DNA from: Ruegeria atlantica
Lineage (GTDB): Bacteria > Pseudomonadota > Alphaproteobacteria > Rhodobacterales > Rhodobacteraceae
Length of the DNA: 64,000 nt
Direction: 5' to 3'
Assembly (NCBI RefSeq): GCF_013032005.1
Contig: NZ_WQBE01000010.1
Span: forward strand, 62,001 to 126,000
Position 1 is the stretch's first letter. Each line of letters starts with the position of its first letter. The position numbers were made by a program, and so were the translations under genes. Positions 41,862 through 50,709 of this stretch are shown in pieces. Below the pieces are notes generated by a model that searched no databases, had not been told where the DNA came from, and saw only the letters and a program-made list of their open reading frames with translations.

Positions 41862-42071
41862 TGACCTGCCCCCCGCGAAATCCCTCACCATGATGTAGAG
41901 TCTGCCCAACCTTGAAGGAGCAGACGAATGCGAAAGAGCCGTTTCACCGAGGCGCAGATTATCGGGATGATCAAGGAACAGGAGGCAGGCATGCCGACGG
42001 CGGAGGTTTGCCGTCGACACGGGCTTAGCCCGGCCACGTTCTACAAGCTGAAGTCCAGGTATGGCGGCATG
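41862..42071 (+). mobile_element. IS3-family element, left-end fragment with orfA 5' part
   Basis: The left end begins with TGACCTGCCCCCCG at 41862, like IS3-group inverted repeats. An ATG at 41928 after GAAGGAG opens orfA: MRKSRFTEAQIIGMIKEQEA, then GMPTAEVCRRHGLSPATFYK and LKSRYGGM. The match is near-perfect to the IS3/IS407-type orfA N-terminus and then stops abruptly at about 42071. The rest of orfA and all of orfB are absent. The preserved sequence suggests recent truncation. Confidence 0.85.
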
Positions 42072-42135
42072 CAGTTTGGTATTCATACCGCCCACCCTTG
42101 GTTCGACCAGCCAGCCTCACAACCTTTGGATGAAA
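42066..42135 (-). pseudogene. IS5-family transposase fragment abutting the IS3 end
   Basis: On the minus strand the codons give RLAGRTKGG, then after a one-base insertion GMNTKLHA, which is the conserved GRLIGRTKGGMNTKLHA block of IS5 transposases. It ends exactly where the IS3 orfA match stops, so the two fragments were joined by a deletion or rearrangement. Only about 25 codons can be traced. Confidence 0.6.
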
Positions 42136-42751
42136 AATGTAGACTCGGGGGTCAATTTCTCAATAAGTTGACCTCGGGTAAGAAAATGGAATTTGGTTTT
42201 CATGCGCAAGTTTCGTCAGTTACCACCTACAAGGGCGCAACGGAAAGCGGTTTTGAGATGTCCATGTTGTGGAACATTGCCAAAAGGTGCGAGTGGCGCT
42301 TGTTTAAAAATATCGATGAAGCTGGCAGTTCTACTGTTTAACGTTCCCATGGCCATATGGATGGCAGCTAGTTCCGAAAACATGAGAACATCGGTGCAAC
42401 AATTTGGTGGTAGGGTGCCGCAAGCTTTCGAGAAATTGACCTTATTGGATAGCACCGGGTTAGTTATAACGTCCTGGGTAATTGGTGATGTTGCGTTGGC
42501 TCTTGCGATGCTTTTAGCTAGAGACTGAAATTAGTTTCCTCGGCTAAGAGCAGACCTAAAAAATCAGTTGTATCGAACCTTCGGTTTGAGACAGAATTTG
42601 AGTGGCTTTTTTGCATTTTTTTCACTCGCGACGTCATGGTCAAGAGTATGGCTGCTGGGCTTTGACGGAGGGATTGGTTCAACCAATCCGGGTGCAAAGT
42701 TGCTCGCGCTGTTCGCCTCACGAATGGAATGGCTGTACTCGCTGTACAAAA
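42136..42751. other. Mostly non-coding stretch with a doubtful small membrane ORF
   Basis: The only candidate is a plus-strand frame starting ATG 42316 and ending 42528 (70 codons), with hydrophobic stretches (MKLAVLLFNVPMAIWMAA and VITSWVIGDVALALAMLLA). It has no ribosome site, so I keep it as a possibility only. Nothing else is recognisable. Confidence 0.35.
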
Positions 42752-43186
42752 CTAATAGGATAAACTCCTTTCGTGTTTTTCTGCAATTTGGACTACCGTG
42801 TCAACTTGTTCACTACATCGAAGATTTCCTGACATTACACTGGAAATTGGGTGCCACTCAGCTTCACTCACATCGTCCTGAGCAATAGGTTCACCCGAAA
42901 GGTATTGGCACCACACAGCGGCAAGCAGGAAATGATACCGTAGATTTTTTTTCTCATTTCTTACAATAACATCTACGTTTGTCAGATACTTAAGAGGTTT
43001 TGCAACAACTCCAGTTTCTTCACGTAACTCTCGTGCAGCAGCATCCATTGCTGTCTCTCCAAGATTTACGTGACCGCCTGGAAATCCCCATAGCCCTATA
43101 TCCGGCGCATTTCGGCGTTTCACCAAAAGTACTTTCTTGTTCCGAATTAGCACAGCAATTGCTGCCAGTTTAGGAGTGACACCCAT
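42752..43186 (-). CDS. NUDIX hydrolase
   Basis: This 144-residue protein has a complete NUDIX box near 37-59: GHVNLGETAMDAAARELREE followed by TGV, fitting GX5EX7REUXEEXGU. The beta-strand opening AAIAVLIRNKKVLLVKRRNA and the GLWGFPGGHV loop are typical of nucleotide-sanitising MutT-like enzymes. It cleaves a nucleoside diphosphate linked to X; the substrate is unknown. It is an isolated gene within mobile-element debris. Confidence 0.9.
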   Translation of the reverse strand: MGVTPKLAAIAVLIRNKKVLLVKRRNAPDIGLWGFPGGHVNLGETAMDAAARELREETGVVAKPLKYLTNVDVIVRNEKKNLRYHFLLAAVWCQYLSGEPIAQDDVSEAEWHPISSVMSGNLRCSEQVDTVVQIAEKHERSLSY

Positions 43187-43528
43187 AGCTACTTACTTTC
43201 CAGAGAGGTGATGGAACCCGCAGCACGTCCAAACACCGAGCATATGTTCACTTATGACAGCTACACTCAGAAGCGAAACGCAAGTACATTGTAGCGGTGG
43301 GTAAATTTAGTTGGAAAGGCTCATATGCAATATGGCGTTTATGAAAGACGATTGTAGGCCGGTGAACAGTAGTTGTTGGCAATGGTAATCGCGCAGAAAC
43401 GCACTTTCAATTCGTAACCATCTGATTTTCACATCCATCTTTGCAACGAGTGAGTTGTCACAGATCGATAACTTGAATCGTCATCACACCGATACGGTGC
43501 TGCTACTTAGGAAGCTCTTGATACCAAA
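43187..43528. other. Intergenic stretch, nothing recognised
   Basis: About 340 bp between the divergent NUDIX and XRE-like genes. It must hold both promoters, but I see no clear operator or repeat. Confidence 0.5.
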
Positions 43529-43813
43529 ATGAAGCAGAAAACAAACGACTCCCAACCAGGTTACATTTGTACGGAACATTCCAGTGAAGTCAAAATTGCA
43601 AGGTTATCCCTTGGTCTTTCGCAGCGAGAAATGGCCCCGCTCTTGGGGTTACCATTGACCGCAGAGTTGTCCGCGATCGAATACGGGAAAGTGGAGCCCC
43701 ATCCAAGTACAATTCGGCTGTTGCAGGCCTATTTGGATGGGTACCGACCAAGCGATTTTCCAGAAACCCACTTATCAACAAACCGAAAGTTCAGTTTGTA
43801 TAGGTCCAAGTAA
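43529..43813 (+). CDS. Small XRE-like helix-turn-helix protein
   Basis: This 94-residue protein has a central Cro/CI-type fold: KIARLSLGLSQREMAPLLGL, then AELSAIEYGKVEPHPSTIRL and LQAYLDGYRP, i.e. a helix-turn-helix followed by the IExGKxxP turn of XRE regulators. The ribosome site is weak (AGGAAG about 14 bases before ATG). It may be a stand-alone regulator left from a mobile element. Confidence 0.6.
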   Translation: MKQKTNDSQPGYICTEHSSEVKIARLSLGLSQREMAPLLGLPLTAELSAIEYGKVEPHPSTIRLLQAYLDGYRPSDFPETHLSTNRKFSLYRSK

Positions 43814-44280
43814 ACTTCTAAAGAAAGCTATCAAAATGCGCAGCGTTCAACTACTTGAAAAATGCATACGATAGTCAAGTAAATCTTCTAGTGTATCATT
43901 TTATTGCGTCTAACTCAGTTTCCGAAGACCGGCGGCCAGAAATTGGGTCAGCTGGTGGTGATTTGGATCAAGGCCCAGAACGCCAGTGTCGGCGGGTTAT
44001 GACCGCAAAATTAGGTTGAATTGCTTGTGACGTCTGATGGTGAAGGGTTTAGCTTGTCAGTTCACCAGATAGCCGAGAGGGTTAAATCTTTAGAATTTGG
44101 ATATATGTTGCTTCACGGCTTCTATAAGTAACCCAAGTGATTCCAGTTCTGTAATCTGTTTAGGAAAGTATAGGTAGAAGGGCGGGAGATCTGTCGTGCA
44201 TCCCTCCAAAACGACTTCCAAGTTTCCAGGTTGTACGTGTTCTTCCATTGTCGCGCGCATTGACCGTCCAGTCCCGTGAG
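43814..44280. other. Non-coding stretch before the IS5 remnant
   Basis: About 470 bp without a supported gene. Several frames are broken by stop codons. Nothing recognised. Confidence 0.45.
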
Positions 44281-44956
44281 CTTCCCTATTCTATTCGGAT
44301 ATTCCGGCGAACAGATGGGCGGTATCAGCCTTATTCTCTAAAGAGCCATCGCAAGCCGAGGATTTATGATCGCGTGTTCTGAGTGGGTTTATCTTCATCA
44401 GGCGCGATGGGATGTGGTGGTCCGATGCGCCGCGCTAATATGACCCGCTCAGAACCCTGTACACCCTGTGGAATGATATGGGTGTAATCACTCAGATCAT
44501 GACTCGGCTGGCCGCGGAAGGTACCGATACAAGATCATCATGACTGACAAAGCAGACCCCTAACTCAAAGCGCACCGCACGACCTCCAGCTTGCAACGGA
44601 AAACGGGGGCGGATGGCTGAAGGGATGCACCGGGTGGCATGAATACTAAATTCCACCCCACTATTAAAGGCCCCGAACCCCCATTGTTTCTTTCTATCCG
44701 CTGGGTAAGTCAGCGAATACACTGCCCATTTGCAATATCTTCCATCGGCTGACTAGCTGCTGCGCGATTGCGTTTCTGACGCGTATTGTTTTCGCACAGA
44801 CCCTTATCGCGGGGCAGTTAGGTCCTGCGCTCGAAGTTGAAATGCGCGCCACAAATCTGTTTGGTGCGACAGAAGCCCGAATGCTCTGCCTGTCGGCCAG
44901 CGCTTTCGCAGATACCATTCTACTCTGGCACTATACCCTTGACTCTGGAACCTAGG
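44281..44956 (+). pseudogene. Heavily mutated IS5-family transposase
   Basis: No frame is open, but codons in shifting frames follow an IS5 transposase in order: FGYSGEQMGGI; KSHRKPRIYDRV; LSGFIFIRRDGMWWSDAPR, stop; YDPLRTLYTLWNDMGVITQI and MTRLAAEGTDT; KAHRTTSSLQRKTGADG; GGMNTKFHPTIKG; FFLSAG, stop, VSEYTA; LPSAD, stop, LL. A weaker match to the C-terminal LSAxAxAxTxxxW block lies near 44915-44945. At least four frameshifts and four stops mean it has been inactive for a long time. The first 500 bp are the secure part. Confidence 0.75.
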
Positions 44957-45586
44957 AATTGAGCGTTGAATTGAGGGAGTCACAAAGGTGGAGGGCTGGC
45001 CCAATCGGTATGCCAGCCCTCCAAGGCGGCGCCTGCGTTGCAAGGCTCGGTTTAGCGCCGCCCAATCGAATGGACGTCCCCAAGTTCATTCTGTTGTTCG
45101 CCTTAACGACGAAGTTGCAAGCAACTTTGTGACGCGGGCCTGTAAGTTTCTAGGTGGCGAGCAAGTCGGAGGTTGAAGTAGCGAACTGATCCCACGATGG
45201 CAGCGTCGTTTGTTGCAGGGTTGCGGTTATAGTTCGATCAGAACTACAATTGCCGGTTCCCACTGAAGAAGTTGCAATTGGCCTCCGCAATTGCCGCTGA
45301 CGGTCCAGTGCAATGACAGATTTGTCACTCGATAGGCAGAGTACCACACAATACGCACGCGTCTTCGTAGGTTAAAGACTGGAATCTTTTTGGTGCACCG
45401 TCCACAAATAGCAGGCTAGCCACCTTGCTGGCGTCACCAAATTTGGCCGGATTCGCTGGTTCAGTAGATGTCCTGCTGTCGTGGTTCAATCAGTCTAGTC
45501 TTGCTATTACAGCCCTTACCCCAACTCTCATAGTCCAAGTCAACTATTTCGCGATAAACATGAAAAAGGTGGGCGTAGTAACATTT
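44957..45586. other. Non-coding stretch of about 630 bp
   Basis: No gene or repeat recognised. It follows the IS5 remnant and is probably further mobile-element debris. Confidence 0.45.
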
Positions 45587-46039
45587 TCAAACCCAATCGC
45601 CCTCTGGTAGTGCTACATCAAAAAGGTACTCGTCGTAACGAGCGGAGTAAGTATTTGAAAGTTGTTGAAAAAACTCATCATGTTTAAATAGTTCGTAGTC
45701 ATCACCCGTTATCCAAGTTTTCGCCATAACTGTATACGGGTAAGGGTCGAATATAGCCATTCTCCGAAAAACTTCGAAACCCTTGTTTTCTAGTAGTGAA
45801 TGAACTTCGTTCGCTTCATTTGACGATTGAAAGGCTATGTAAAAGGTAATCGATATTCTGTGAATACGTTTCAATCTTCTTTTTATGTTTGACGTTGGGA
45901 AATTTGTGTTCCCTAAGTTAAGAACCCGCGAGATGAGTTCGGTTCCCAGTTTTAAGACGTGCGAAGCAGTTTTCTTGATTAACTTGAATAGATTTAACAA
46001 ATTTATACCGGCTGAGTTAGATATGTGGTCAGAAATCAC
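45587..46039 (-). CDS. RraB-like protein (tentative)
   Basis: This frame of 150 codons starts at GTG 46039 without a ribosome site, so the true start may be further downstream. The C-terminal 85 residues (ISITFYIAFQSSNEANEVHS, then GFEVFRRMAIFDPYP and SARYDEYLFDVAL) have the ferredoxin-like pattern of RraB/RNase E inhibitor-type domains, with the GxYDxW-like tail altered. The N-terminal 65 residues are basic and unlike RraB. Low G+C and its surroundings suggest transferred DNA. Confidence 0.45.
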   Translation of the reverse strand: MISDHISNSAGINLLNLFKLIKKTASHVLKLGTELISRVLNLGNTNFPTSNIKRRLKRIHRISITFYIAFQSSNEANEVHSLLENKGFEVFRRMAIFDPYPYTVMAKTWITGDDYELFKHDEFFQQLSNTYSARYDEYLFDVALPEGDWV

Positions 46040-46798
46040 AAGTGCTACTGGGCTTCAGGTTTTCCCTTGCCGGCTCATAGGACAAAATGGCTGGGAAAGG
46101 TCAGGTTGTCTCATGCGCGGGTTTCTCAGCAACGGCCCCTTTCCAACATGTAACGCGCATTACATACTACACTTCCAGTTAGCAACTTTTGATCAAGGGT
46201 TCCTATCAGCCCCCTACTACCTGACGAAACTTGAGAAAAAGAAGTGACGTGTTCATAAGATATTTTTTGTGCAGTATTGATAGAATTTTCTGGAGCCAGC
46301 GGCTTAGGTTCATAATTTCAATAGGATAAGTTTGTTCGTAACCGAATTTGGAATTTTTACTAGACAATTCCTCACCCTGTTGGCTGAAGGCTATTGTCGG
46401 CGCGAACCGTTAACAGACATTACAATGCCCTTCAGGAAATTGCTTTCTCGGCTCGATACCTATCACGGATTTATCCCACAGCAATTAAGGGAAACCAGAG
46501 CACAGAGATCTGTGAATGCGCAACCCAACTAGCCCGAAACTAAAATGGTAGGTGTGCATTTCCCTATGGGATGCTGCGCATGGGTGTGATGCTTGAGGCC
46601 TTCAGGTGGAGCCGAACTATGGCCACCCTGGCGCAATCGGCATAACGAAACTGGACCCGACTAGTCGATAGAGAGCGAGCGTCTGCAGCAATCAGTCAAC
46701 AGGGTGGATTGCAGCAGGAAGCTCGAGCGAAGGTCGTTTCCAGATTTCCAGAATACCAGTTGTTCTGACAGACCGCTCACGTCATTGCGACACCAGCT
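46040..46798. other. Non-coding stretch of about 760 bp
   Basis: No frame with start signals and coding character was found on either strand. It separates the mobile-element debris from the intact genes to the right. Confidence 0.45.
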
Positions 46799-47584
46799 TC
46801 AATAGTGCGTTTTGCTAATCCGACCAAAAACAGCAAAGAGGGGGTTATCTCCGGTTTGTATTGCATATGGTTGGTCACCTTTGTGAACAATGATGTCTCC
46901 CGATTTCTTTTTCAAAAAATGAGTATCGGCTCCAACTTGAAATGCGGCGTCACCTGAGAGTACTATGAAATACTCAGCAACAGATTGTATTTTCGGAGGA
47001 TATAACGTGTTAGGTCCGATTATGAACAGCCCTAAGGCAGTATTTTTGCTTCTCAGTGTTCCATAAGGACCAATACCTTCGCCAATTGCATATTCTGACG
47101 ATAATGTCTGGCTACTCCCGCTATCGGGGAAGTACTCCGACCAATTAACAAAGCCAAATGCCAAAATTGCAGATTCTTGTAGATAACTTGATGATTTGTG
47201 CGAGTTGTCTCTAAATATTTTAGGCATATGTTTTAAAGCACGAACGGGGGTAGGCACTCGCGATTCTGCCGCGTCAAACGTAGTTTTCGGTGCGAGTAAA
47301 GTAGTACTCACTGTTTGCAAAAACTCTTTATGCTCCCCGTAACAATACTCCTGGGAGAAGTATAAAAGGTGCTCTGACGTTGCCCGAGCAAACCTAAAGA
47401 GCGGATCACGGACGGTGGGTTTTGGTTTCATGAAGACTGCTATCCTTTTTAGTTTGCGTCCTTTAGTTGTTGTGAACGTCGCTCGACTGACCCTAACAGT
47501 TTCAGTCGCTGTACGGCTTCTCCGTTCAATCAGAGGCAAACTAAACCTCGAGACTTCCCATAAATTGGAACTGACGTAGGACAT
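46799..47584 (-). CDS. DddQ-like cupin lacking the metal-binding motif
   Basis: This 261-residue protein has a C-terminal cupin resembling DMSP lyases of the DddQ/DddL type: GLFIIGPNTLYPP at 185-197, VAEYFIVLSG at 202-211, and a second cupin strand IIVHKGDQPYAIQT. The metal site HxHx3E of this group reads K198-x-Q200-x3-E204 here, and in the second motif one His (234) remains while the other is Tyr240. Metal-dependent DMSP cleavage is therefore improbable as written. The 100-residue N-terminal half is helical, as in DddQ. It may have a new role, or be losing function. Confidence 0.65.
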   Translation of the reverse strand: MSYVSSNLWEVSRFSLPLIERRSRTATETVRVSRATFTTTKGRKLKRIAVFMKPKPTVRDPLFRFARATSEHLLYFSQEYCYGEHKEFLQTVSTTLLAPKTTFDAAESRVPTPVRALKHMPKIFRDNSHKSSSYLQESAILAFGFVNWSEYFPDSGSSQTLSSEYAIGEGIGPYGTLRSKNTALGLFIIGPNTLYPPKIQSVAEYFIVLSGDAAFQVGADTHFLKKKSGDIIVHKGDQPYAIQTGDNPLFAVFGRISKTHY

Positions 47585-47719
47585 TGCCTAGTTGTCCAAC
47601 TTATTTGCTCAGCGGAGGCAGCAGAACTGTTCCCCATCAAATCTAAACTTGAAAACACTAGTCAATCGCGGGTTTCGTGATGATTTCCAGCGATTGACTG
47701 TTGCGCTGACGGGAAGCCC

Positions 47720-48202
47720 CTAAATTAAGTTCAGCCCTAGTAAAGCGGTGCCAATCATAATGAAATGCATTATCTGCGACTGTTCCATATGTGTGTAATA
47801 GGCGAACCAGGAACCGCTGACTAATAGCAGAAATGCCAACGACATAAACGCTATTAGTGATACGTACACAGTCTGCATGGCCGCTAGTTCTGGCCCATCA
47901 CTAAAAATATGGATTACGACGCCTGCTGCTGCCGCCCAGAGTAGTGTACTGACGCAGACTTCGGTTAGAATAATTACACCAAGCGCTGCTTTATGTAGAG
48001 CGCTGCTGTGTACAGCACGCGATGTTAGTGGGTTTGCAGGAGTATCGGGCAAGTTTACGGCGCTCATTCCCATGATAAAGCCCATATAGCCGACACCATG
48101 TCTAAATGAGCGCAGATTGTTAAGCGCTGCCAATGTAGTCCAGCAAGCGAGTCCTCCCGTCAGACACATTAGGGCTATTGGCTGGAAAATAGTACTGCTC
48201 AT
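47720..48202 (-). CDS. DUF2165 family small integral membrane protein
   Basis: This 160-residue protein has four membrane helices. NLRSFRHGVGYMGFIMGMSA and RAVHSSALHKAALGVIILTE match the DUF2165 pattern (conserved helix-end histidines and a DTPANPLTSRA loop). AGGAG precedes ATG 48202. The start overlaps the stop of the MFS gene by 4 bp, so the two are co-translated. The function is unknown. Confidence 0.8.
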   Translation of the reverse strand: MSSTIFQPIALMCLTGGLACWTTLAALNNLRSFRHGVGYMGFIMGMSAVNLPDTPANPLTSRAVHSSALHKAALGVIILTEVCVSTLLWAAAAGVVIHIFSDGPELAAMQTVYVSLIAFMSLAFLLLVSGSWFAYYTHMEQSQIMHFIMIGTALLGLNLI

Positions 48203-49632
48203 ATTGCTTTCTCCTGTTTTATCTGGACACCTTTGTTGGCTCGAATTGCGAAAAAAATGCTAAGCATGGGAGCTGCAAGGAATACCAGACACATCCAAAA
48301 TGCAGCGGACGAGGCGCCTTCGATGCCTCCAGGCTCCGCAAGCCCCGCCAAGTTTACCACCATACCTGCGAGTGCCGCGCCGAGGGCTGTTGCAAAGAGC
48401 TGAACGGTCGTAATCGCCCCTGCAGCCAAATCACTTTCGTCGGATGGCGCGGCATGATAAATTTTAGTGGTGACATGCGGCCAGCAATAGCCAATCCCAA
48501 AACCAACCATGGTCAGCCCGACGCAGATTGCGCTCAAAATTGCGAGGCTGCTCACGGTGTAGGGAAGAAAAACCACCTGAATGATCAATCCCCCTAAACT
48601 TATCACTGAGCCATGTAAAATTGTGCGGTTCGCGCGCTCCTCGGTGTAACCCGCTGATATTGAAGCGGCTAGTGTCCAGCCAAGGGCCATCAGGGCTCCG
48701 ATGTATCCCGCGATCAGCGGCGACTGCCCATGTAGTTTCTGGAGGAAAAACGGTACGAAAGTTTCAGGCTGCATACCGATTAGAAGAAATGCGACACAGG
48801 CATACAGTGCGCCAAAGGGCGAAAGAAAATTAAGTGCCCCACGAGGTAGTATTCGACCTCTAGCATTTTTTTCGACACGTATCGCAATGTAGCCAAGCGC
48901 AAAGCAAATTAGGAGACCATAAACCACCGATTTAATCGTGGGGTCAGAACTTGCGATCGACAGGATGCCAACTATAGCAACAAGAACGAGAAGCTGAATA
49001 CCGGGAATTGGTTCTGCTTTAACCAGGTGGTTTCTAGTAGCGGGAAGGCTGATGATGCTCAGTAAAGCGATGAATGCTGATACTGGTAGTAGCGCGTAGA
49101 ACGCCATGCGCCATTGCCCAATTTCCGCGAAGACACCTCCAACGGCAGGCCCAAGCAGTGTCGCGACGCCCCACATGAGCGTAATCAGCCCGATTGCGAT
49201 CGGCCAGAGCTTTTCCGGGAAAACCATCCGGATAACCGTGTAGGCCAGAGCGTAAAGAATTCCTCCGCCCGCGCCTTGAACCGCACGGCCTGCATTCAGA
49301 ATAGCAATATTGGTCGCGGATCCACACAGGATCGTGCCAACGGCAAAAATTGCGAGGGCTGTTAGGTAAGCCTCTCGCGGACCAAGTGCGTTTTTTAGCC
49401 GAGATGTCAGTGCGGCGCTGACAATGGAAAAAACAACAAATAGCGTCGTGCTCCACGCATAGTAGCTCAACCCTCCAATGTCTTTTACTACCGATGGCAA
49501 GATCGTGGTGGAGACAAAAACATTCATTGCATGCAGTACGACGCCACCGCCCAGAATTGCCGAATATGGCAGGTGCTCCGGGGTTATCAGGTCGCGCCAT
49601 CTGGCGTTTTGAGGGTTTGAGATATCTGTCAC
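48199..49632 (-). CDS. MFS transporter, DHA2 (EmrB/QacA-like) type
   Basis: This 477-residue protein has about 14 predicted membrane segments. Features are AMNVFVSTTILPSVVKDIGG near 34-53, a motif C-like GRAVQGAGGGILYALAYTVI near 114-133, and LMWGVATLLGPAVGG. It starts at GTG 49632 after AGGAG. Such proteins export drugs or metabolites by proton antiport. A TetR gene lies just upstream on the same strand and probably regulates it. Confidence 0.92.
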   Translation of the reverse strand: MTDISNPQNARWRDLITPEHLPYSAILGGGVVLHAMNVFVSTTILPSVVKDIGGLSYYAWSTTLFVVFSIVSAALTSRLKNALGPREAYLTALAIFAVGTILCGSATNIAILNAGRAVQGAGGGILYALAYTVIRMVFPEKLWPIAIGLITLMWGVATLLGPAVGGVFAEIGQWRMAFYALLPVSAFIALLSIISLPATRNHLVKAEPIPGIQLLVLVAIVGILSIASSDPTIKSVVYGLLICFALGYIAIRVEKNARGRILPRGALNFLSPFGALYACVAFLLIGMQPETFVPFFLQKLHGQSPLIAGYIGALMALGWTLAASISAGYTEERANRTILHGSVISLGGLIIQVVFLPYTVSSLAILSAICVGLTMVGFGIGYCWPHVTTKIYHAAPSDESDLAAGAITTVQLFATALGAALAGMVVNLAGLAEPGGIEGASSAAFWMCLVFLAAPMLSIFFAIRANKGVQIKQEKAI

Positions 49633-49821
49633 TTCACGCTCCTGCAGATCTCCCGGACGGGTCCGGTAAGCACGTTGGTTTGCAGATATGACGACCCGGA
49701 CCCCGGTCAGGTGACGTGGGTAGGACAGAAATTCCTCAGAAGAGGTTTGGTTGGACGCGGCGCCTGAGCACGTTGCAATAACGGGTTGAACGATCCCATC
49801 AGATAAACGCCAACTTCCGGC

Positions 49822-50574
49822 CTACAGCACCAAGCCACCTAAAGGCGTACCTTTCGCACGGGCTATGGTCAAAATGAGGCCGAGTATATCTTCCTGAACC
49901 ACATCTTCCCGGACAACGGCGATAAAACTGCCGCTACGAAACAGCGATGCGCCCTCCAGCAGAGAAACGATGATAACCGCGCGGTGACCCGCGTCAGCTA
50001 CAGACAAGTGCGGATTTTCCTGACATACCAGATCTGCAATTTTGGATGTGTAGAGATCATAGATATCGGTCATAACGTCGGCGACCTCACTGTCGTGCGA
50101 CGACAATGCCCAAAGCTCTCTGTATAGCGCACAGCTACCTGTATTTTTCTGATCTTCAAGCAGATATCGGACGGCATGCTCTAGAACTCCTTCAGCATCT
50201 CCTCCGGAGGCATTAGCGCCCCACTTCTTCTGATTTTCTTCAAATCTTTCGATCTCGCGCCGGAGCAGCGCCCTCCATAGAGCTCCCTTTGTCGGATAAT
50301 GGTACTGCAAATTTCCCAACGAAATATCACAGGCCGAAGATACCGTCCGCATGCTAAGTGCGCTGTAACCCCCATTGATCAGAAGGCGAGTTGCGGCGTC
50401 TAAAATTTGTTGCGCCTTAAGGCGCCCTTTTGAGTGTTTTGCGACAGGATGTTCGTGCTTGGGGGAATTTTCCTGATCTGACAATGGTTGTTTCCATTCT
50501 TCTACACGGGAGTCCAGATACTCTGGGCTCTGAACAATCACCGGCTTAGGCCGGGTGGTTTTCCAGAGCCGCAT
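49822..50574 (-). CDS. TetR-family regulator with long N-terminal extension
   Basis: This 250-residue regulator starts at ATG 50574 with AGGAGG upstream. The helix-turn-helix (AQQILDAATRLLINGGYSAL, then MRTVSSACDISLGNLQYHYP) begins only at about residue 54, so there is a roughly 50-residue polar extension, longer than usual. The GNLQYHYPTKGAL segment is the BetI-like recognition region. It is divergent from the saccharopine-dehydrogenase-like gene and upstream of the MFS pair. Confidence 0.92.
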   Translation of the reverse strand: MRLWKTTRPKPVIVQSPEYLDSRVEEWKQPLSDQENSPKHEHPVAKHSKGRLKAQQILDAATRLLINGGYSALSMRTVSSACDISLGNLQYHYPTKGALWRALLRREIERFEENQKKWGANASGGDAEGVLEHAVRYLLEDQKNTGSCALYRELWALSSHDSEVADVMTDIYDLYTSKIADLVCQENPHLSVADAGHRAVIIVSLLEGASLFRSGSFIAVVREDVVQEDILGLILTIARAKGTPLGGLVL

Positions 50575-50709
50575 AATGCCTCCTGATTGTCCAGCCTACA
50601 ATTTTGTTTATACCGGGCTTGAAAAAAACAATACGATTGACCTATTTAAGTTTTACCAACTGTTGGTGCAAGCCACTTCAGCAAATCAGGCTCTAAAAAG
50701 GAAAGTCAG

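Noticed and set aside
42316..42528. Small membrane protein gene
   Set aside because: Hydrophobic pattern is plausible but there is no ribosome site and no recognised homologue; left as a remark.
46799..47584. Calling this gene a functional DMSP lyase
   Set aside because: The metal-binding histidines are substituted; only the fold resemblance is supported.
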